DNA of 8,789 bases, taken from Sphingomonadaceae bacterium. GTDB lineage: Bacteria > Pseudomonadota > Alphaproteobacteria > Sphingomonadales > Sphingomonadaceae. This document shows, piece after piece, positions 3,947 through 8,789 of the stretch. The stretch's first letter is position 1. Each line of letters opens with the position of its first letter. A program made the position numbers and the translations under genes. The stretch spans positions 1-8,789 of the forward strand of contig JAFAZM010000396.1 in NCBI GenBank assembly GCA_019239785.1. The letters are read 5' to 3'. A model generated the notes under the pieces. The model was not told the DNA's origin, ran no database searches, and saw nothing but the letters and a program-made list of their open reading frames with translations.

Positions 3947-6681
3947 CTCGGATCCGGATCCTGTCCCTCGGCAAGCTCTGCGGGCATGTCTTGCATGAAG
4001 CCGGCCCCGCTTGCCAGCCGCAAGCGCACCCGCGCGATCGCCTCGTGCAGCGGCAGCCGCAGCACCCGCACCCCCGGCGGGAAGGCGGTGAGCAGGCGGC
4101 TCGGCGTCGCCGCGGAGAGGAGCACGAACAGCCCCTTGTCCTCCTGTCGCCGGATCAGCCGGCCGAAGGCCTGGGCGAGGCGCGCGCGGATCACCCGGTC
4201 GTCATAGGCGGTGCCGCCGTTCGCCGCCCGCCGCGCCGCGTGCAGCACGTCCGGCCGCGGCCAGGGCACCCCCTCCATCACCACCAGCCGCAGCGAATGG
4301 CCCGGCACGTCGACGCCGTCGCGCAAGGCGTCGGTGCCGAGCAAAGAAGCGCGGGGATCGTCGCGGAAGATGTCGACCAGGGTGCCGGTGTCGATCGGAT
4401 CGACATGCTGGGCGTAGAGCGGCAGGCCGGCGCGGGCGAGCCGGTCGGCGATGCGGGCGTGGACCGCCTTCAGCCGCTGGATCGCGGTGAACAGGCCCAG
4501 AGTGCCGCCGTCCGCCGCCTCGATCAGCCGCGCATAGGCGCCGGCCAGCGCCGGCAGGTCGCCCCGCTTGATGTCGGTGACGACGAGCACCTCGCTATTT
4601 CTTTCATAGTCGAACGGGCTCGCCGCCTCGAACCGTTCGGCCGGCCGGGCGAGGTGGCGCGCGCCGGTCCGCGCCTCGGCCGCCGGCCATTCCTCGCTGC
4701 CGCCGCGTAGCGTCGCCGAGGTGACGAGCACGCCGTGGGCCGGCTTCAGCACCGCCTCGGCGAGCGGCCGCGTCGGATCGAGCCAGTGCCGGTGCAGGCC
4801 GAGATCATATTCGCGGCCCTCGATCCGCTCGACCGCGAGCCAGTCGACGAAATCGGGATCGGCCGGGCCGCCGATCCGCGCGGTGAGCGCGATCCAGGCC
4901 TGCAGGATCTGCACCCGCCAGGCGAGCCCCGCGACGGCGCCGTCGACGCGGGCGCGGGCCTGCGCGTCGAGCCAGTCCGGCGCGTCCTCCAGCACCGCCT
5001 CCAGCCTTTTCCCAAGCGCGACCAGCGGCCGCAGCAGCAGCTCCAGCGCCTCGACCGCAGGCGCGGCCGCCTCGACCAGGGCCGGATCGGGCTCGGCCAT
5101 CTCGGTCTCCAGGCCGTAGCCGGCATCCTGCGCGGTGGCGCGGGCGTAGACGGTGCCGCGCACCGCGGCGAGCAACGCCTCGATCGGGCCGAAGGGCTGG
5201 CCCTCGGCGATCCGCTGCAGCCAGCTGTCGCCCGGCAGCGCGCCCGCCGCCTGCACCGCCATGTCGAGCGCGAGCGCGCCGGCCTCGTCATAGGAGGCGA
5301 CGTCCATCAGCCGCGCCGCCAGCCCCCGCCGCCGGCCGCGCGACCGGCCTTCCGGCCCGACGATCCAGCGCCGCAGCTCGATCGCCTCCTGGCCGGTGAA
5401 GGCGGCGGCGAAGGTCGAATCGGCAGCGTCGAACAGATGATGGCCCTCGTCGAACACGATCCGGGTCGGCGCCTGGCCCCCTTCTCTCCCGCGCGCGGCA
5501 TTGACCATGACGAGCGCATGGTTGGCGATGACCAGGTCCGCATCCTGGCTGGCGCGGGCGGCGCGCTCGATGAAGCAGCGCCGGTAGTGCGGGCAGCCGG
5601 CATAGACGCATTCGCCGCGCCGGTCGGTGAGCGCGGTCGCGCCGGCGCGGCGGAACAGGCTGGTCAGCCAGCCCGGCAGGTCGCCGCCGATCATGTCGCC
5701 GTCCTTGGAATAAGCGGCCCAGCGGGCGACGAGCTGGGCGAGGATCGCGGCGCGGCCGGCGAAGCCGCCCTGCAGCGCATCCTCGAGGTTCAGCAGGCAG
5801 AGGTAATTCTCGCGGCCCTTGCGGATCACGATCCTGCGGCGCCGCTCCTCGGCGTCGGGGAAAAGGCGGGCGCCCTCGCGGTCCAGCTGGCGCTGCAGTG
5901 CTTTGGTGTAGGTCGAGATCCAGACCGCGCCTTCGGCCTTCTCCGCCCAGAGCGAGGCCGGGGCGAGATAGCCCAGGGTCTTGCCGATCCCGGTCCCCGC
6001 CTCGGCGAGCAGCAGGTTCGGTTCGTCCTCCTGCCGGCGCGGCGCGAAGACCTGGCAGGCGGCGGCGGCATAATCGCGCTGGCCCTGCCGCGCCTCCGCG
6101 CCCTCCCCGACCAGATGCTCCAGCCGCTCCGACGTGTCGGCGAGGTCGACGCGGATCGGTCGCGGCTGCGGGCGGCCGCTCTTCTCCTCCCATTCGGGCA
6201 GCTTGGAGAAGAGCCAGGGCTCGTCGCGCTCCGGCCGCCGCAGCCGCGTGCCGAGGATCGTCGCCCATGGCCAGCGCAGCCGGTGCAGCGCCTGCGCCGA
6301 GGCCCAGGCGCCGCCACGCTCCGGCCAGTCGCCGCCGAGGATCGCAAGCAAGGCCGCGGCCGCTTCGCGCAGAAAGGCGGCGGCGGCGTCGTCGTTCGCC
6401 GGGGGTTCGAGGGCGAGCGCGTCGGCGAGGCCCTTGGGCGTCGGCACCGCGAACCGCGCGGGATGGACGAAGGCGAACAATTCCAGCAGGTCGAGCCCGC
6501 TGAGGTCCGGATAGCCGAGCCGGCTGCCGACGAGCGGCGCGTTCAGCATGATCATCGGCGTCTCGGCCGCGCGCGCGATCGCCGCCCCGCGCCCGACCGC
6601 TTCGGTCCGCCCGTCCGGCCAGGCGATCCAGATCCCGCCATGGGTCGCGTGCAGTGCGGGGTAGGGAAGGGTGGCGGCCAT
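3943..6681 (-). CDS. DinG/XPD-like iron-sulfur ATP-dependent DNA helicase (COG1199 type)
   Basis: A 912-residue superfamily 2 helicase of the DinG/YoaA/XPD group, which unwinds DNA 5' to 3' in repair and in resolving unusual structures. Walker A is AEAGTGIGKT at 226-235 (Lys234). Four cysteines, Cys295, Cys358, Cys363 and Cys369, lie between Walker A and the DEGH box (411-414) as expected for a 4Fe-4S cluster. SATL is at 655-658, DGVDVPG at 788-794 and the arginine-finger motif QAFGRLIRR at 837-845. The first 190 or so residues are not helicase; part (NAPLVGS, GLDLLELFAFVHP, GLADALAL at about 47-91) is reminiscent of a DnaQ-type exonuclease that has lost its acidic residues, an inference by eye. 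The start is the ATG at 6681, preceded by a weak AGG-type site. The stop overlaps sixA by four bases. Assigning it as the orthologue of E. coli dinG is not safe. Confidence 0.9.
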   Translation of the reverse strand: MAATLPYPALHATHGGIWIAWPDGRTEAVGRGAAIARAAETPMIMLNAPLVGSRLGYPDLSGLDLLELFAFVHPARFAVPTPKGLADALALEPPANDDAAAAFLREAAAALLAILGGDWPERGGAWASAQALHRLRWPWATILGTRLRRPERDEPWLFSKLPEWEEKSGRPQPRPIRVDLADTSERLEHLVGEGAEARQGQRDYAAAACQVFAPRRQEDEPNLLLAEAGTGIGKTLGYLAPASLWAEKAEGAVWISTYTKALQRQLDREGARLFPDAEERRRRIVIRKGRENYLCLLNLEDALQGGFAGRAAILAQLVARWAAYSKDGDMIGGDLPGWLTSLFRRAGATALTDRRGECVYAGCPHYRRCFIERAARASQDADLVIANHALVMVNAARGREGGQAPTRIVFDEGHHLFDAADSTFAAAFTGQEAIELRRWIVGPEGRSRGRRRGLAARLMDVASYDEAGALALDMAVQAAGALPGDSWLQRIAEGQPFGPIEALLAAVRGTVYARATAQDAGYGLETEMAEPDPALVEAAAPAVEALELLLRPLVALGKRLEAVLEDAPDWLDAQARARVDGAVAGLAWRVQILQAWIALTARIGGPADPDFVDWLAVERIEGREYDLGLHRHWLDPTRPLAEAVLKPAHGVLVTSATLRGGSEEWPAAEARTGARHLARPAERFEAASPFDYERNSEVLVVTDIKRGDLPALAGAYARLIEAADGGTLGLFTAIQRLKAVHARIADRLARAGLPLYAQHVDPIDTGTLVDIFRDDPRASLLGTDALRDGVDVPGHSLRLVVMEGVPWPRPDVLHAARRAANGGTAYDDRVIRARLAQAFGRLIRRQEDKGLFVLLSAATPSRLLTAFPPGVRVLRLPLHEAIARVRLRLASGAGFMQDMPAELAEGQDPDPR

Positions 6682-6736
6682 GCGCCTGCTTAGACCAAGA
6701 TGGAACGAAACAGCAACGGACAGTGCCGCAAACCCT

Positions 6737-6764
6737 TTGACAAACAGGAATGGCCGTCTAGCCT
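6737..6764 (+). promoter_or_regulatory. Likely promoter of the membrane hydrolase gene
   Basis: A perfect TTGACA at 6737-6742 is followed 16 bases later by TAGCCT at 6759-6764, which keeps the key T, A and final T of a -10 box. Transcription would start near 6771, leaving a leader of under 20 bases with a G-rich ribosome binding site (GGGGGGGAAG ending at 6785) before the ATG at 6789. The 107-bp gap 6682-6788 must also hold the helicase promoter on the other strand, for which I see no convincing boxes. TTTGACAAA at 6736-6744 is nearly symmetrical around its centre and could also be bound by a regulator. Confidence 0.5.
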
Positions 6765-6788
6765 CTGCTCATCTCGGGGGGGAAGTAA

Positions 6789-8747
6789 ATGACCGACCGT
6801 GGCAAGCGCAAACGTATCGGTCTCCTGTTCGTGCATGGCGTCGGCGAGCAGAAACGCTGGGAACATCTCAAATCGTCGACGCAGGAACTGGCCGAACTTC
6901 TTCTCCAGACCAGACCTTCATCACGCTTGACGGTCACAGACCGGACCGACGACTGGCCGCATCCTCCGGGAGAACCGGATCCGAGCGGACTTGCGCCGAT
7001 CACGCTGGCTTTCGATGCCGGAAACACTCATGTGGATTTCGATTGCCATGAGGTTTGGTGGGCGGACCTCGGCGCCCGTTCGGGATTGGGCGATGTCGTC
7101 AGCTTCTGGTTCTGGGGTCTCGGCCAGTGGTGCGCACCCATCTATCGCGAGCTCGATGCGTCACGGCTTCCGAAGCATAAGGTGGAGGGCATCGAAAAGC
7201 CGGTCTCCTGCCACGCCACATTGCCTGAATCGGTGGCCGGCAATCTGGCGTCCGAACCGCTCGCCCGGCTGCAGCTGGTGCTCGCTGCGCTGGCGGCGAT
7301 CTTCGTCGCCTGCACCTGGTCGCTGGCCAAGCGGTTGTTCGCCGCGCTGCTCGGCCAAGCGCCTTCGCCGACCCTGATCGTGCGCTATGTGGGCGACGTC
7401 CGGACGTATGAATCCCGCGCGGCGCCAGGCGACAGCGCGCTTTCGGATCCGGGCCGGCCGCGGCGCGTAGGGATCAGGCGCCGCATGGTGAGCGAGATGG
7501 TCGCGCTCGCCACAGAGCCTTGTGAAGGCTGGTATGTCCTCGCCCACAGCCTCGGTACGGTCCTCGCCTATAACGGGCTGACCGAGACGGGCCATGCCCT
7601 GCCGAACTATCTCAGCCAGGAGCAGTGGCAACGGGTCCCCGACGACATCAAGCGCGATCCGAATTGCGAAAGACGCGAAGATATCAGCGCGATGATGCCG
7701 ACGCGGCCGCATTGGCTCGAAGGCGAGGACGTCATCGATCGCCAGCAGCTTCTGGCGAGGCTGCGCGGCTTTCTCACCTACGGGAGTCCACTCGACAAGT
7801 TCGCGTCGCTCTGGCCGCGAATCGTCGCGACGGCGACCGATCGGAAGGACGGCAAAAGCCCCTTTCCGGAGCAATGCCACTGGATCAACTTGGTCGCGCC
7901 GAGCGACCCTGTCGCCGGAACCCTCGACAGCTATTCCGGCACGCGCGGCTGGCGAATCGAGCATGCCGTCCCGCGCGTCGAGAATTGTCGTGCGCCATGG
8001 ACCCCTCTCTACGGCCTCGCTCATATAAGATATTTTTCGGGGGTGGAGCGCTACGCGAAGGGCAACGGCTCGATTCAGAAGCAGGCCGTGGCCAAATGGC
8101 TGTTGGATCCCACTGCCGAGATTAAGGACCATCCGCAGAATTGGGTAGTACGGCTAGCGCTCGTCCAGCTCGCCTATCCATTGCTCGTTGTCCTGCTCTG
8201 GCTCGTGACGACTCTCTTCGTCGTCGTTGCGCTGGACACTTTTGACAATCTGACCGGATGGAGCGGGGCAAGGCTGGGTATCGCCTATGGTCATTGGAAG
8301 ATGGCGCTGCCATCGGTCCTAGCGGCAGCGCTCACCTTGATCGTGCTCACCGGCGTCTATCGGTGGGCTCGCGAAAGCTGGCTCAATGTCCGGCTTGCCG
8401 CAGCCGACGCCAAGGCGGACAAATCGCGCAACCGGAAGGGCTATTGGGCCCGTCTCATCTGGATGCTTCGCCTGCAGGCAGCGGTTGGTTCGGTCTTCAC
8501 CGTCCTCTGCCTGCTGGCCATGATCTTCACGGCGCTCCTCGGCTGGGGCTCGCCGGCACGATGGGCGGCGGCGCTCTCCGCGAGCCCGGAGATGGTCGCT
8601 TACCTTGCTTGCCTGTCCGCGCGCCTGCGCGCGTTCATCTACGGGTGGGGGGTGGTGATTGCCGCGCTCGTGACGTTACCGTTGGCCGCCGTTGTTCAGA
8701 CCATGCTCAACCGGATTATGCCGCCGGTCGGAAAGGCGCCGGGTTAA
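6789..8747 (+). CDS. Membrane-associated alpha/beta hydrolase of unknown family
   Basis: The 652-residue product has a hydrolase half and a membrane half. Residues 10-21 carry RIGLLFVHGVGE plus Gln, the usual first strand and oxyanion HG. RYVGDVRTY is at 199-207. The nucleophile elbow is LAHSLGTVLAYN with Ser254, YGSPLDK follows at 331-337, NLVAPSDPVAG supplies the likely acid Asp373, and GLAHIRYF the likely base His412: a full Ser-Asp-His triad in the right order. Hydrophobic segments lie at about 161-180, 458-482, 506-523, 563-586 and 617-637, so the C-terminal third is a four-helix membrane domain. Substrate is unknown; an esterase or lipase acting at the membrane is the simplest guess. 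The start has a G-rich ribosome binding site. It stands alone on its strand, diverging from the helicase, and its codons look less GC-extreme than its neighbours. The family is unnamed to me; PGAP1- or lipase-like proteins are the nearest resemblance. Confidence 0.75.
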   Translation: MTDRGKRKRIGLLFVHGVGEQKRWEHLKSSTQELAELLLQTRPSSRLTVTDRTDDWPHPPGEPDPSGLAPITLAFDAGNTHVDFDCHEVWWADLGARSGLGDVVSFWFWGLGQWCAPIYRELDASRLPKHKVEGIEKPVSCHATLPESVAGNLASEPLARLQLVLAALAAIFVACTWSLAKRLFAALLGQAPSPTLIVRYVGDVRTYESRAAPGDSALSDPGRPRRVGIRRRMVSEMVALATEPCEGWYVLAHSLGTVLAYNGLTETGHALPNYLSQEQWQRVPDDIKRDPNCERREDISAMMPTRPHWLEGEDVIDRQQLLARLRGFLTYGSPLDKFASLWPRIVATATDRKDGKSPFPEQCHWINLVAPSDPVAGTLDSYSGTRGWRIEHAVPRVENCRAPWTPLYGLAHIRYFSGVERYAKGNGSIQKQAVAKWLLDPTAEIKDHPQNWVVRLALVQLAYPLLVVLLWLVTTLFVVVALDTFDNLTGWSGARLGIAYGHWKMALPSVLAAALTLIVLTGVYRWARESWLNVRLAAADAKADKSRNRKGYWARLIWMLRLQAAVGSVFTVLCLLAMIFTALLGWGSPARWAAALSASPEMVAYLACLSARLRAFIYGWGVVIAALVTLPLAAVVQTMLNRIMPPVGKAPG

Positions 8748-8762
8748 CCAGCCCGAGCGCGA

Positions 8763-8781
8763 GCCCAAGCGGCGCTTAGGC
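8763..8781. other. Small imperfect hairpin after the hydrolase gene
   Basis: GCC-C-AAGC at 8763-8770 can pair with GCTT-A-GGC at 8774-8781 around GGC, with one mismatch. It lies 15 bases after the TAA stop but has no T-run, so a terminator role is weak. Nothing else can be read in the final 42 bases; a convergent gene could end here (a - strand TAA at 8776-8778) but too little is visible to say. Confidence 0.2.
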
Positions 8782-8789
8782 GGTGGCGT

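Noticed and set aside
4735..6693. Long + strand open frame antisense to the helicase
   Set aside because: It mirrors the helicase gene; long stop-free antisense frames are expected in very GC-rich coding DNA. Its translation is Arg/Gly/Ala/Gln-rich without domain motifs, whereas the - strand frame has every helicase motif.
6682..6788. Toxin-antitoxin or defence island boundary between helicase and hydrolase
   Set aside because: The gap holds only promoter-like sequence. No integrase, transposase, attachment site or known defence gene is visible in the window.
7161..8132. - strand open frame antisense to the hydrolase
   Set aside because: It has no recognisable motif, while the + strand frame carries hydrolase motifs, membrane segments, a ribosome site and a promoter.

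Overview
The window reads as chromosomal DNA of a very GC-rich alphaproteobacterium, most likely a sphingomonad (Sphingomonadales). The reasons are the housekeeping order plsX-fabH-ihfA-merR, the IHF-alpha and short MerR sequences, the GC-rich third codon positions and the CCCTCTCCC/GGGAGAGGG palindromic repeats. This assignment is inference from recalled family patterns; no search was run.

Left part (1-3256, all + strand). The 3' end of plsX is followed by fabH through an ATGA overlap; both act at the entry to fatty acid and phospholipid synthesis. After a gap of about 114 bp with a likely promoter and two inverted repeats comes ihfA (integration host factor alpha). Next, at close spacing, are a small MerR-type regulator with a TTG start and two short exported proteins of unknown function. 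These two are clear tandem paralogues: two cysteines exactly 43 residues apart, an LHVLAQTA motif and a PAAHD motif. The first overlaps the merR stop by one base.

Centre (3257-3439). The intergenic space between convergent genes holds a pair of inverted GC-rich palindromic elements. One can fold as a complete three-way junction. The other is decayed and carries a C9-T-C9 tract. They may help end transcription from both sides.

Right part. On the - strand, a 912-residue DinG/XPD-type iron-sulfur helicase (3943-6681) is followed, with another ATGA overlap, by a SixA-type histidine phosphatase (3440-3946). A 107-bp divergent intergenic region with a TTGACA box separates this pair from a + strand gene (6789-8747). 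That gene encodes a 652-residue membrane-associated alpha/beta hydrolase of no family I can name, with a visible Ser-Asp-His triad and about five hydrophobic segments. It is the least explained gene here and looks somewhat less GC-biased than its neighbours. No stretch over 300 bases lacks a gene, and I see no RNA gene, CRISPR array, insertion sequence or prophage gene.
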